Source: an uncultured Oscillospiraceae bacterium (GTDB taxonomy: Bacteria; Bacillota; Clostridia; Oscillospirales; Oscillospiraceae). Taken from it: 64,000 nt of DNA. Made by a program: the position numbers and the translations under genes. The notes beneath the pieces were generated by a model. The model was not told where the DNA came from, searched no databases, and worked only from the letters and a program-made list of their open reading frames with translations. The stretch is from positions 1 to 64,000 of the forward strand of contig CANQRM010000006.1 of the NCBI GenBank assembly GCA_947626265.1. Direction: 5' to 3'. Within the stretch, counting starts at the first letter, position 1. The number at the start of each line of letters is the position of its first letter. Shown in pieces: positions 47,552 to 57,244 of this stretch.

Positions 47552-48013
47552 CTATCCCTGCCGGCGACGGAGGGCTGATACAGCCACGACCAGACCCACG
47601 CCCAGGACGGAGCCTGCCACGTTCAAAAGGGTCTCATCCCACTGCAGATGCCGCCCCGGTACGTACAGCTTTCCCACCTCGGCCGCCACGGCCAGCGCGG
47701 AGCAGGCCAGCGCCGCCATGATATAAGGCCAGGCCCGGCGCTCTGCACGGGGCAGGCTCACAGCCAGCGCCGCGGCGGCCAGGAGGCCGTCTATGAAAAA
47801 CACGCCGAGATGGGCCGCCAGGCGCAGGCCCATATGAAACGCCGCCTGGTCCGGATATATGCCCACGCGGGCCAGCAGCCCCAGCAGGAACCGGGCCAGC
47901 TCCATGCTGAGCGCCCCGGTATCCTCCCCCGGCTGCCAGGACAGAAACAGGCTGAACCCCGCCCATCCCAGTGCCAGCAGCCACAGCACGGCCGCGGAGA
48001 GTTTACGTCTCAT
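47552..48013 (-). CDS. VanZ-like family protein
   Basis: Small multi-TM protein with HMGLRLAAHLGVFF and ELGKL/DETLLNVAGSVLG-like VanZ C-terminus. Confidence 0.75.
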   Translation of the reverse strand: MRRKLSAAVLWLLALGWAGFSLFLSWQPGEDTGALSMELARFLLGLLARVGIYPDQAAFHMGLRLAAHLGVFFIDGLLAAAALAVSLPRAERRAWPYIMAALACSALAVAAEVGKLYVPGRHLQWDETLLNVAGSVLGVGLVVAVSALRRRQG

Positions 48014-48030
48014 GTTCCCGGACGGGCTTT

Positions 48031-49155
48031 TCAAGGCTGTCCTCTCAGCATGGCCATGAACGCCTCCTTGTTCTCCTTCGCCGTGGTGGTGGGCCTGCCC
48101 AGGTCCGCCCGGGAGCCGATGGCGCACTTGGCCTCGATGAACGTCAGGCCCTCCCCCGCTTTGGCCTCCTTCAGCGCCGCGTCCAGCGTCTCAAAGCTGT
48201 CCGCGCAGGCCACATGCTCATAGCCGCAGCCCCGGGCGATCTGCGTAAGGTCTGTCTTTCCGGCGGCCGTGGGCATGCCGCCCACGGTCTCATGGGCGCC
48301 GTTATTGACGACGATATGCACCACATTCTTTGGTCTCACGGCCCCCATCACCGCCATGCTCCCCATGTGCATCAGCACGGCCCCGTCGCCGTCGATGATC
48401 CACACCTTTTTCTCCGGCTTTTGCAGCGCGACGCCCAGGGCGATGGAAGAGCTGTGACCCATGGAGCCGACCGTCAGAAAGTCGGTCCCATGGCTCTGGG
48501 CGCCCGCCTGGCGTATCTCAAAGAGCTCACGGCTGGCCTTGCCCGTCGTGGAGACCACCGGGTCCGTTCCCGTCACAGCCACGATGTGCCGGATGATCTC
48601 CTCCCGGCGCATCGTGTTGGCGTTTTTATACTCCACCCTGGCGTCAAATTCCAGAGCGCCCCTGCCGATGACGAAGGCGCACTGCTTTCCCCTCTCCCAC
48701 AGCGCCCGGTATTCCCCGAGCTTGGAGCGCACCTCTTCTTCTGTGGTCTCTTGGCCGATGATGAAGCTGGCGATATCCATGTCCTCCAGGAGCTTTACCG
48801 TCACCTGGCCCTGGTAGATATGCTGGGGCTCGTCATGGACGCCCGGCTCGCCCCGCCAGCCGATGACGAACAGGCACGGGATGCCGTACACCCTGTCGTT
48901 CATCAGCGACGCCACGGGATTGATGATATTCCCCTCGCCGGAGTTCTGCATATAGACCACCGGCACCTTCCCCGTGGCCAGATGGTACCCCGCCGCCAGC
49001 GCCGCCGCATTGCCCTCGTTGGCCGCGATGACATGATGCGCCGGGTCTGTGCCATATTTTTGCATGAGCCAGTCGCAGAAGGGCCGCAGCTGTGAGTCCG
49101 GCACACCGGTAAAAAAATCAAATCCGCTCAAAAAGTCCGCTTTCATTTTCCGCAT
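48031..49155 (-). CDS. aepY: Phosphonopyruvate decarboxylase
   Basis: FFTGVPDSQLRPF; ANEGNAAALAAGYHLATGK; YMQNSGEGNIINP; TPP motif GDGAVLMHMG; next to PEP mutase. Confidence 0.92.
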   Translation of the reverse strand: MRKMKADFLSGFDFFTGVPDSQLRPFCDWLMQKYGTDPAHHVIAANEGNAAALAAGYHLATGKVPVVYMQNSGEGNIINPVASLMNDRVYGIPCLFVIGWRGEPGVHDEPQHIYQGQVTVKLLEDMDIASFIIGQETTEEEVRSKLGEYRALWERGKQCAFVIGRGALEFDARVEYKNANTMRREEIIRHIVAVTGTDPVVSTTGKASRELFEIRQAGAQSHGTDFLTVGSMGHSSSIALGVALQKPEKKVWIIDGDGAVLMHMGSMAVMGAVRPKNVVHIVVNNGAHETVGGMPTAAGKTDLTQIARGCGYEHVACADSFETLDAALKEAKAGEGLTFIEAKCAIGSRADLGRPTTTAKENKEAFMAMLRGQP

Positions 49156-49177
49156 CCTCTTTCCAGACGGCCAGTGC

Positions 49178-51196
49178 TCACTCCTCGGGGATGAGAGTTA
49201 TGATATCCCGGATGGGCATGCAGATGTCGTCGCATTCCTTCGCCCGGTGGTTCTCCAGGATGAGCCGCGCCGCGTTCTGCATGGCGGGAAATCCCGCCCG
49301 CGTCAGCTGGTTGGCGTAGATGACGATGTTCGCGCCCCGGGCTTTGAACTCCTCCTCCGTCACCGCGTTGAACATCGTTGGCACCACGACCACGGGCGTC
49401 ACGCCGTCCTCTTCCCGGAAGCGCCTGAGAAACTCAAATATCTCCGCCGGGTCCTTCTTCCGGCTGTGTATCATGACCGCGTCGGCGCCCGCCCCGACAT
49501 AGGCATGGGCGCGGGTCAGCGCGTCGTCCATGCCCCGCTCCAGGATGAGGCTCTCGATGCGGGCGCAGATCATGAAGTCCTTTGTCTTTTGGACATGTTT
49601 TCCCGCCGCGATCTTGGCGCAGAAGTCCTCGACGCTGTCCTGGGTCTGCTCCACCTCTGTACCGAAAAGGGAGTTCTTCTTGAGGCCCGTCTTATCCTCA
49701 ATGATGACCATGGACACGCCCATGCGCTCCAGGGTGCGGACCGTGTATACAAAATGCTCGGCGAGCCCGCCGGTATCCCCGTCGAAGATGATGGGCTTGG
49801 TGGTGACCTCCATGATGTCGTCCACGGTCCGCAGGCGGCTGGTCATGTCCACCAGCTCAATGTCGGGCTTTCCTTTCGCCGTGGAGTCGCACAGGGAGCT
49901 GGACCATATGGCGTCGAACTGGAAGGTCCTGCCATCCTTGAGCACCGTCGTTTTCTCGGCGATAAGGCCTGTGATGCCGCTGTGCGCCTCGATGGCCGTG
50001 ACCAGGCCCTTCATGGACAGGAGCTTTTTCAGCCGCCCCCGGCGATAGTCCGGCATGGCCAGCTGCTGCCGGCTCATCTTATCCAGTTCCTCATATTTCT
50101 TATCCGCGGAATACGGGAACTCCACCAGCTCGCCGCCATACTCGGCCAGCACGGAGATGACCTCGTCCCGGACGGGCTTCTGGAAGCCCTCGCGCCAGTT
50201 GTCCCCGTGGACCACATAGGCGGGACAGAGCTGCCGGAGCATGTCCGCGTAGCTCAGTGTCTTCTGCTCCACGACCTCCGCCACGCCGGTGATGCTACCC
50301 ACCAGCGCCTTGCGCTCCTCGCAGGGGATCAGCGGGAAGCGCTTATAGCTTGCCACCGCCTCATCGGACAGCACGCCGATGACGAGCCTGCCCAGGCGGG
50401 CCGCCTTTTTTATGATGGCGATATGGCCGCTATGGAGGATATCCGCCGAAAAGCACATGTACACAACACGGCTTTCGACCCTTCGCAGGTCCTCCGATAC
50501 CGCGGCCAGGTCCTCCGGCGTGTCGATCTCCGCGCAGAGTTTTTCCTTTACGTCCAGTCCGCGGATTTCGCACCTGTCCAATACCTCATTGAAGGCGCCC
50601 TCCGCGTAGCAATTCCGCCTGCCGCTTTCGCAGTAAGCGCAGATAGCGTCGAGCCAGACCGCCCAGTCGTCCTTTTTCAGCTTATACAGCGGCTGGGCCG
50701 CCAGCGCATCCTGGAAAAAATCAACACCGATCTTCCGAATGCGGCCGCCGCTCATAACGGCCTTGAAGTCCTTTTCCGGCAGGGGCTTGGCAGAGCTGAC
50801 CGCCATGCAGCTTTCGGCGCCGGCCAGCACCGCGTCCAGCACCTGCGCCTCAAAGACCATGTCCCCATGTACGAGCAATATGTCGTCGTCCCACAGATAT
50901 TCGCGGGCGCAGTAAATGGAATAGATATAGTTGGTCGAGGCATAGTCCGGGTTGTTGACGCAGGTGACGCGGACAGGCAGTCCAAGGGATCGGCAATAGC
51001 CTTCCAGCACCTTGTGGCAGTATCCCGTCGTCATCACGACGTCCTTGATCCCGTCCTCAGCCAGCAGCCGCAGCTGCCGGCTGAGGATCGTCTCCCCGCC
51101 GCCCAGCTCCGTCATGCACTTCGGATGCTCCGATGCCAGGACGCCCATCCGCCGCCCCAGACCGGAATTCAGGATAAGAGCTTTCAAGGATATCAC
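49178..51196 (-). CDS. Tri-domain fusion: NTP transferase (LicC/PntC-like), HxGH cytidylyltransferase-like domain, phosphoenolpyruvate mutase
   Basis: LNSGLGRRMGVLASEHPKCM; CFSADILHSGHIAIIKKA; IIEDKTGLKKNSLFG PEP mutase signature. Confidence 0.9.
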   Translation of the reverse strand: MISLKALILNSGLGRRMGVLASEHPKCMTELGGGETILSRQLRLLAEDGIKDVVMTTGYCHKVLEGYCRSLGLPVRVTCVNNPDYASTNYIYSIYCAREYLWDDDILLVHGDMVFEAQVLDAVLAGAESCMAVSSAKPLPEKDFKAVMSGGRIRKIGVDFFQDALAAQPLYKLKKDDWAVWLDAICAYCESGRRNCYAEGAFNEVLDRCEIRGLDVKEKLCAEIDTPEDLAAVSEDLRRVESRVVYMCFSADILHSGHIAIIKKAARLGRLVIGVLSDEAVASYKRFPLIPCEERKALVGSITGVAEVVEQKTLSYADMLRQLCPAYVVHGDNWREGFQKPVRDEVISVLAEYGGELVEFPYSADKKYEELDKMSRQQLAMPDYRRGRLKKLLSMKGLVTAIEAHSGITGLIAEKTTVLKDGRTFQFDAIWSSSLCDSTAKGKPDIELVDMTSRLRTVDDIMEVTTKPIIFDGDTGGLAEHFVYTVRTLERMGVSMVIIEDKTGLKKNSLFGTEVEQTQDSVEDFCAKIAAGKHVQKTKDFMICARIESLILERGMDDALTRAHAYVGAGADAVMIHSRKKDPAEIFEFLRRFREEDGVTPVVVVPTMFNAVTEEEFKARGANIVIYANQLTRAGFPAMQNAARLILENHRAKECDDICMPIRDIITLIPEE

Positions 51197-51227
51197 CCCA
51201 TTCGCACATCACACGGTCACTTCGCCG

Positions 51228-52655
51228 CTATGGCTTTTTGTTCTTCTTCAGAGCCCCGGTATACCGCATGAAGAACAGCGCCGCAAAAATGAGGACCGCC
51301 AGGCACAGCGCATAGCGGATGACAGGATATCTGTATATCCAATTGCATGCCAGCGCGATGCTCACCATTATCATCGACAGCAGCCCCACATACTTCATGT
51401 CGTAGACCGGGCTCCGCACCACTTTCCTCATAGCCCAATGATCGGCCGCCGCCTGCAGAAGGTAGCAGACGAGGGTTGTATACCCCGCGGCGATGTATCC
51501 GCATCGGGGAATGAACACATAGTTGAGCGCGATGTTCAGAACCGCGGAGCTCACGCTGGCATACATGACGTACCTGGGTCTTTTGTAATAGTAGATGACA
51601 TTGGCGTAGATGAAATACTGTACCTGAAAAAACACGCCTGCCACTACCGGCGGAATGGCATAGACCGCCTCCATGTACTCCTTCGTAGCCATGACGGCCA
51701 CGACCTCAGGCCCCAGCATGATCACCGCGGCACAGAGTACCGCCACGCCTGTCAGGATGGGCATGGTCACATCGGATACCGCCTTATGGTCGTTCTCCCG
51801 GCATTTCTCATATGTATACGGTATGAGCGAGGCGTTTATGGAGGACCACACTATGTTCGCGATGGACGCCACCGAATATGCCACGCTGTAATGGGCCGTG
51901 GCGGCGTCGCCCACGAGCTTCGCGATCATCAGCTTGTCGGAGCCGCCAAGAAGGCTCCCGGACAGATAGTGCGGGATCAGAGGAAGATTGAAAAGAAAAG
52001 CGCTCCGCCAGTAGTCCACGCGCACCCGGCCCTTTACCTTCAGGCCAAGATAGATGTAAAAGCCAATGTATACGGCGATCAGCGGAAGCTCCGCGCCGAA
52101 TATCCGCGCGTATGTCCTGCTCCCGCCGGTAAACAGGACGCACAACAGCGCCGTGAGCGGAGAGATGAGCGCGCAGCCTATGGCCCAAAGGGCTGTCGCT
52201 TTATATTTCAGCTCATATCTCTGCCGGCTCACCCAGAAATTATAGGCCGGCTGAAACAGGAAAACGGCTCCCATGAGGAGCATGAGCGGCCAGTCAAGTC
52301 CGATCCACCGCCGGAGACGGGGAAAAAAGCACAGCAGCAGGCCAAAAGAAACGATGGTAATAAGGTTGGAGAGCATCAGCATCGAAAAAGAGTATTCGTC
52401 CCGGTTATCGAGGTAGTCCGACATGCCGTTATTGAATACGCCCGCCGAGAGGCTGAACATGGCCACGATGCCAAAAAGGCCCATCCATGTCTGGAATACG
52501 GAGACCTGGCCGTATTCCTCCGCCGTCAGGAGGCGGGTAAAGACCGGGGTGGTGAGGTATGCGATCCCCTTCGTGACGACCGTCGCGAAAAACAGCGCCG
52601 CGGAGGCCTTTATCCCGCGGGGCACTTTTTCAAGCTGTTTCCATATGCTCAACAC
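51228..52655 (-). CDS. Oligosaccharide flippase (Wzx/MATE-like)
   Basis: Multi-TM; RGIKASAALFFATVVTKGIAYLTTPVFTRLLTAEEYGQVS N-terminus typical of polysaccharide flippases. Confidence 0.88.
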   Translation of the reverse strand: MLSIWKQLEKVPRGIKASAALFFATVVTKGIAYLTTPVFTRLLTAEEYGQVSVFQTWMGLFGIVAMFSLSAGVFNNGMSDYLDNRDEYSFSMLMLSNLITIVSFGLLLCFFPRLRRWIGLDWPLMLLMGAVFLFQPAYNFWVSRQRYELKYKATALWAIGCALISPLTALLCVLFTGGSRTYARIFGAELPLIAVYIGFYIYLGLKVKGRVRVDYWRSAFLFNLPLIPHYLSGSLLGGSDKLMIAKLVGDAATAHYSVAYSVASIANIVWSSINASLIPYTYEKCRENDHKAVSDVTMPILTGVAVLCAAVIMLGPEVVAVMATKEYMEAVYAIPPVVAGVFFQVQYFIYANVIYYYKRPRYVMYASVSSAVLNIALNYVFIPRCGYIAAGYTTLVCYLLQAAADHWAMRKVVRSPVYDMKYVGLLSMIMVSIALACNWIYRYPVIRYALCLAVLIFAALFFMRYTGALKKNKKP

Positions 52656-52668
52656 TGATCACTCTCTG

Positions 52669-53700
52669 TCAGAACGGTTCCTGGCTGTGCCTTGGCCTTA
52701 ATGAAAACTTCTCAAAAGGATAGAGATACTCCGGAAGGGCCTCCTCTATCCGCCGTATGTCGCCGGCCAGCTCCGGGTGTTTGAGGAAGAGCTGGGTATT
52801 GTCTATGGACACCGCCGGGTCAAAATACTTCTTCTCGCCGCTTCCAATATCCCCCAGGCCGAGAAAGTCCGTCAGCCTTTTCCCGGTCCGCTCATAGTCG
52901 TATATCAGGTCCTCATACCGCATCCGCATTATATCCGGATCCGAGGGAAGCGCATCGTTTCTGACAAGTCGGTGATAGCGGATATAGTCCTCCACATCGT
53001 CCGTCGGGATGAAAGCTCCATTGCTTCTCAAATAGCACTTGGCCAAAACGTAGATATCCCGCGGGTCCCGGTCCACCAATACCGCCTTCGGATCATCGAA
53101 AAACTTCATGCTCCGCCTGGGATCATATACGTCAAAGGGCTGGTTGAGAAGCACCGTCCTGCCCAGGTCATATCCCAGCATCTCCATCACGTCCCGGAGA
53201 TAACTGCGCGCACTGTCGTAAAAGTTCTCCGGCATGACGGAGAGATACATAGTGTCGCGCTTGGAATAGGGCCACTTTCTGCCGCTGACGCGCTCATAGA
53301 TGCTTATCAGGTGGCGCTTCCTTCCTGCCATGATACTTCCGGTAAAGCCCTTTCCATATCGGTCTATAGGTGTATTTCCCCTCCATGAGACCTGGACGAG
53401 CTCGTCAATGAACCGGAAAGAGCGGGCCCAGAATCCGTTCCCGGTGAGCTTTCGGAAACGGCATCTTGGCGTATCCATCCCGCATATCATCTTTTTAAAG
53501 TCCCGGATGGCACCATGAGAGGATATGTACCGCGTCCGTCTCTCCATCAGTTGGTATTCCAGATCCTGGAGCCCATGAGGGACATACGAGATATCAAATT
53601 CCGGTACAGTCAGGCTGCAGCTGCACTCATCCCACTGGCGAAGGTAGTCCAGCAGCGCCCCGCTGCCGCTGTAGCCGTATCCGCAGACGCCTATCACCAT
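52669..53700 (-). CDS. Sulfotransferase family protein
   Basis: GYGYSGSGALLDYL (PAPS 5' loop-like) and VLVDRDPRDIYVLA (3'-phosphate motif). Confidence 0.78.
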   Translation of the reverse strand: MVIGVCGYGYSGSGALLDYLRQWDECSCSLTVPEFDISYVPHGLQDLEYQLMERRTRYISSHGAIRDFKKMICGMDTPRCRFRKLTGNGFWARSFRFIDELVQVSWRGNTPIDRYGKGFTGSIMAGRKRHLISIYERVSGRKWPYSKRDTMYLSVMPENFYDSARSYLRDVMEMLGYDLGRTVLLNQPFDVYDPRRSMKFFDDPKAVLVDRDPRDIYVLAKCYLRSNGAFIPTDDVEDYIRYHRLVRNDALPSDPDIMRMRYEDLIYDYERTGKRLTDFLGLGDIGSGEKKYFDPAVSIDNTQLFLKHPELAGDIRRIEEALPEYLYPFEKFSLRPRHSQEPF

Positions 53701-54932
53701 ATCCGCTTCTCCCCTGCCAGATGGGTCTTCTCTCTTTTTAAAGCACGCCGCACGCCTGACCGTCGCTCTGCTGACGCCAGGGCTCTTTCGATCCGCGGCG
53801 CGTGGTACACCATGGTCATGATAGCGAACAGCGGCGTCATATTCGTGATGGCCTCTACCTGCCCAACGATGAGAAAGCACAGGATCGTGACTAGAAAATA
53901 CGCGCTGTACTTCCTGTTTTTGACATTTTTCAGCGGCCTGTCGAGTATCAGTATCGTTGCCAGGAAGAAGACCATCCCCAAGAGCCCGGACTCATACAAT
54001 ATCTGAAGGAAGTGGTTATGGCAGTGGGAAAACCCCGCAAGACGCGCGCGGGTGAGATCCGTGTCCACGACACCCCATCCGAGCAGCGGTTTTTCCCTGA
54101 ACATTTTGAGCGCCACATCCCATCGAACGGTTCGACCGGTAAACGTCATATCCTTGCCCAGAATGTCCACGATGAGCCATTTGAACAGATACTGCATTCT
54201 TCCGATCACGACCAGGAAGAAAAAGCCTCCGTGCAAAAGGACGACCCTGCGAGCGCTCAGCAGATTCGCTCCCGCTCTCGCTTTTGTGATGATCCACAAA
54301 ACGATCCAGACGGTCACCGCGACCACCGACGCGCCCGACCAGGTGATATATACCGACGCGGAAAGCAAAAGAATAATAAAAAACTGCACGATGGCGGGGA
54401 CGCGGGTCTTTTCAGCATAGACAGCGAAGACGCACAGCGAAGGCAAAATGATCGGATAGTGGGTGTTGTCATAGCCCAAAAACCAGTTCTGCCAAAAGCG
54501 GGTCGTTCTATACATACCGCCTGGGAATGCCACAACTGTAATCAGATTGACGATGACCTCAAGGGAAAAGAGATATAAAAACGCCTTGACCATGGCCTGG
54601 GCGTTTCTGACGGACATCAGATCCACAAACATGCACACAGCGAGCACGGAACCGCATTCCACCGCCAGACTCCAATACTCCCCGTCGTTTAACAATGTAC
54701 TGAACAGGAGCGTCATTTCATCGGCAAAAACAGCTATGATGATTTTCGAGAGTCTTCGGTCGGCAATAAAAATGGCAAATATGATAGCAAAGGAACAGAG
54801 CCTCAGGATATCATGCACTATATCAAGCTCCGGGAAAAGATCGCTGAAAGCGGCCGGCCAAAAAAACGGCAGGATGATGAGGGACAGAACGAGCGGATCA
54901 TTCAGAGGCCGAAGCTTTAGTTTTACGTTCAT
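53694..54932 (-). CDS. O-antigen ligase/polymerase family (Wzy-like)
   Basis: Multi-TM; GWGVVDTDLTRARLAGFSHCHNHFLQILYESGLLGMVFF. Confidence 0.85.
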   Translation of the reverse strand: MNVKLKLRPLNDPLVLSLIILPFFWPAAFSDLFPELDIVHDILRLCSFAIIFAIFIADRRLSKIIIAVFADEMTLLFSTLLNDGEYWSLAVECGSVLAVCMFVDLMSVRNAQAMVKAFLYLFSLEVIVNLITVVAFPGGMYRTTRFWQNWFLGYDNTHYPIILPSLCVFAVYAEKTRVPAIVQFFIILLLSASVYITWSGASVVAVTVWIVLWIITKARAGANLLSARRVVLLHGGFFFLVVIGRMQYLFKWLIVDILGKDMTFTGRTVRWDVALKMFREKPLLGWGVVDTDLTRARLAGFSHCHNHFLQILYESGLLGMVFFLATILILDRPLKNVKNRKYSAYFLVTILCFLIVGQVEAITNMTPLFAIMTMVYHAPRIERALASAERRSGVRRALKREKTHLAGEKRIW

Positions 54933-54964
54933 CAAGCGCTCTCCTTATATGCCGGCTCTCTTTT

Positions 54965-56023
54965 CTACCTGTTATGTGTTCCGTCGACGAACCTTTTTCC
55001 CATGTAGCACAGCTTTACCGGCCAGACCCAGGGCAGACGTAACACATGCTTCAAAAGAATCTCTTTCCAACTAAGATATGCATTTTTGTGGTTCCATATA
55101 GCGGCGTGAAACAACGGCTCATGTTTCATCGCGCGGAGCTCCGCCGCCACTTCAGAATAGGGCTTGGAGTTCGACGGATGGAAAAAATAACATCGAAGGT
55201 TAGTTTCCATCAACTTAAACGCACTGAAAATCAGTGCTTCCTGATAGTCATTTTTATCGGGCTGTCTCGACAAAATGGCGACCAATTTTTCAATATATCT
55301 CTTACGCATACTGGGCCAGTTGGGATTGAATCGGTTCATGGATGCAGTTTCAATATAGGTCCGATAATGGTAGCCGATACACTCACATGCCACTACGTCA
55401 TTGGCCCTTTCAAATACTGACAAGTTGAAAATCGTATCTTCACCTGGATGCAATAATAAATCAAACTCTATATGTTCTTTTTTCAGAAAAGCTGTGCGGA
55501 ACAATTTGTTCCACGGAACGCTGAGGTTTGACTTATCACATAGTTCTTTCAATCCGTACCCAGGCACAAGTGTTTTTTTGATCAGCGTCTGTCGGTCAAC
55601 AAGGCCCGCGTCACAGACGTCAAAAATACGCGCAACCACCGGACCGGAACGCTGTTCATTATAATTTCCACTGACACATAGCACATCGGCCCCGCCTGTC
55701 GGGATCAAACTTACCATCTGCTCATAATAGTTCAGTTCAAGCCAGTCGTCCGGATCAACAAAAGCGATCCACTCTCCCGCCGCCGCCCGGATACCGTCGT
55801 TCCTGGCCGCTCCGACGCCGCCATTGCGCTTGTGAATGACACGTATCCTATGGTCACGGCTTGCATATTCGTCACAAATCGCGCCGCAGGTGTCCGGTGA
55901 ACCGTCGTCGATCAATATGATCTCAAGGTTTTGATACGTCTGATTTGCCACGCTGTCCAGGCACTGCCGCAGATACGGTTCTACATTGTAAATAGGAATA
56001 ATGACGGATATCAGTAGTCCCAT
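54965..56023 (-). CDS. Glycosyltransferase family 2
   Basis: MGLLISVIIPIYNVEPYLRQCLDSVANQTYQNLEIILIDDGSPD. Confidence 0.93.
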   Translation of the reverse strand: MGLLISVIIPIYNVEPYLRQCLDSVANQTYQNLEIILIDDGSPDTCGAICDEYASRDHRIRVIHKRNGGVGAARNDGIRAAAGEWIAFVDPDDWLELNYYEQMVSLIPTGGADVLCVSGNYNEQRSGPVVARIFDVCDAGLVDRQTLIKKTLVPGYGLKELCDKSNLSVPWNKLFRTAFLKKEHIEFDLLLHPGEDTIFNLSVFERANDVVACECIGYHYRTYIETASMNRFNPNWPSMRKRYIEKLVAILSRQPDKNDYQEALIFSAFKLMETNLRCYFFHPSNSKPYSEVAAELRAMKHEPLFHAAIWNHKNAYLSWKEILLKHVLRLPWVWPVKLCYMGKRFVDGTHNR

Positions 56024-56080
56024 ATTTTCCTTCCTGTCGCGCAGCAGAGCATTACGCATTCCCCTCACCAAACAATTCCG

Positions 56081-57238
56081 TCAGCGTCTGCGCGTCTTCT
56101 CCACGTCATATCCCGCGTCGTATACGTCCCGCCAATCGTTCTCACGCTCATGGGCCAATCCCTTGTACTTCAAAAGGCTGTCCCGCCATACCGTGGCGTC
56201 CCCCGGCGGCAGGAACTCCATCCGGCCGGACACGTCCGCTTCCCGCGGCACCACATTTGAAACGACGCAGGAAAGGCCCGACGCCTGCGCCTCCATGTTC
56301 ACGATGCCAAGCCCTTCATAAAGACTTGGCAGTACGAATACGTCCATTGCGCAGTAATACCGCTCCGTCCACTCCGTCACGCCCGCGAAGAACACTTTGT
56401 CTTCCAAGCCATATTGGTCCACTTTCTGCCGGATCTTCTCCTGCAGTGTTCCCTCACCCAGCAGGAGGAGCCTGGCCTCGGGGCATACCTTGCTGACCTC
56501 AGAGAAAATATCTATTAGGAACCGATGATTTTTCTGCTCCTCAAAACGCCCGATGTGGCCTATCACATAGTCAGTCCCGGCAAAGCCAAGCTCTTTCCGG
56601 CATTCTTCTCTCACGGACGCAGAAAAGGCAAACCGCCTCGTGTCGATTCCGTTTTTCAGAATCGTCGCCCTTTGGCCCGCTTCTTTTCCAAACAGGTCCT
56701 CCGCCGCCGGCCGGGAGCAAGCCAGAAGGTCCGTCGCGTTGTTCACAATGATTTTCTTGGCAAAACCGCGAACAAGCTCTTTTACCGCACTTCCCGGGAT
56801 CTTTGTATTGTGAGCATGGGCGATCCGCCGGGGAATACCGCACCGCTTTGTCGCCGCCAGCAGAATTGCCAGAGATATAAACGAGAAGGAATTAATGTAG
56901 ACTATGTTAAATCTTTCATCCTTCTGCAAACGTTTAATGTTTTTGCTTACAATATGTACGCACTTGCATTTGGAAAGAACTGACTTATGACGATAACTGT
57001 CAAGTTCCAGATATACCGATCTATCAACGACACAATTAATCTTTTTTGCAAGTTCTTCTGCAATGATTTTCCCGGATGAAAGAAAAGTTATATCAAAGAT
57101 TGACCTCTCTATCCGACTAAATGTATTAATCAAGTATATTTCTATACCGCCAAAAGTAACGTTTGAAGGACTTACTACTAATATTTTCTTCGGAATAGTA
57201 TTATCATTATTAACTACTTTCCGTTTCACGTTTCTCAT
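56081..57238 (-). CDS. Glycosyltransferase family 4/1
   Basis: GHIGRFEEQKNHRFLIDIF; PSLYEGLGIVNMEAQASGLSCVVSN. Confidence 0.92.
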   Translation of the reverse strand: MRNVKRKVVNNDNTIPKKILVVSPSNVTFGGIEIYLINTFSRIERSIFDITFLSSGKIIAEELAKKINCVVDRSVYLELDSYRHKSVLSKCKCVHIVSKNIKRLQKDERFNIVYINSFSFISLAILLAATKRCGIPRRIAHAHNTKIPGSAVKELVRGFAKKIIVNNATDLLACSRPAAEDLFGKEAGQRATILKNGIDTRRFAFSASVREECRKELGFAGTDYVIGHIGRFEEQKNHRFLIDIFSEVSKVCPEARLLLLGEGTLQEKIRQKVDQYGLEDKVFFAGVTEWTERYYCAMDVFVLPSLYEGLGIVNMEAQASGLSCVVSNVVPREADVSGRMEFLPPGDATVWRDSLLKYKGLAHERENDWRDVYDAGYDVEKTRRR

Positions 57239-57244
57239 AGACCC

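Noticed and set aside
49049-51271. 740-aa plus-strand ORF antisense to the PEP mutase fusion
   Set aside because: Antisense shadow; the minus strand has unambiguous catalytic motifs
56902-56912. CTATGTTAAAT as another XerD half-site
   Set aside because: Single mismatch to the E. coli-type arm but located in AT-rich sequence where chance matches are likely
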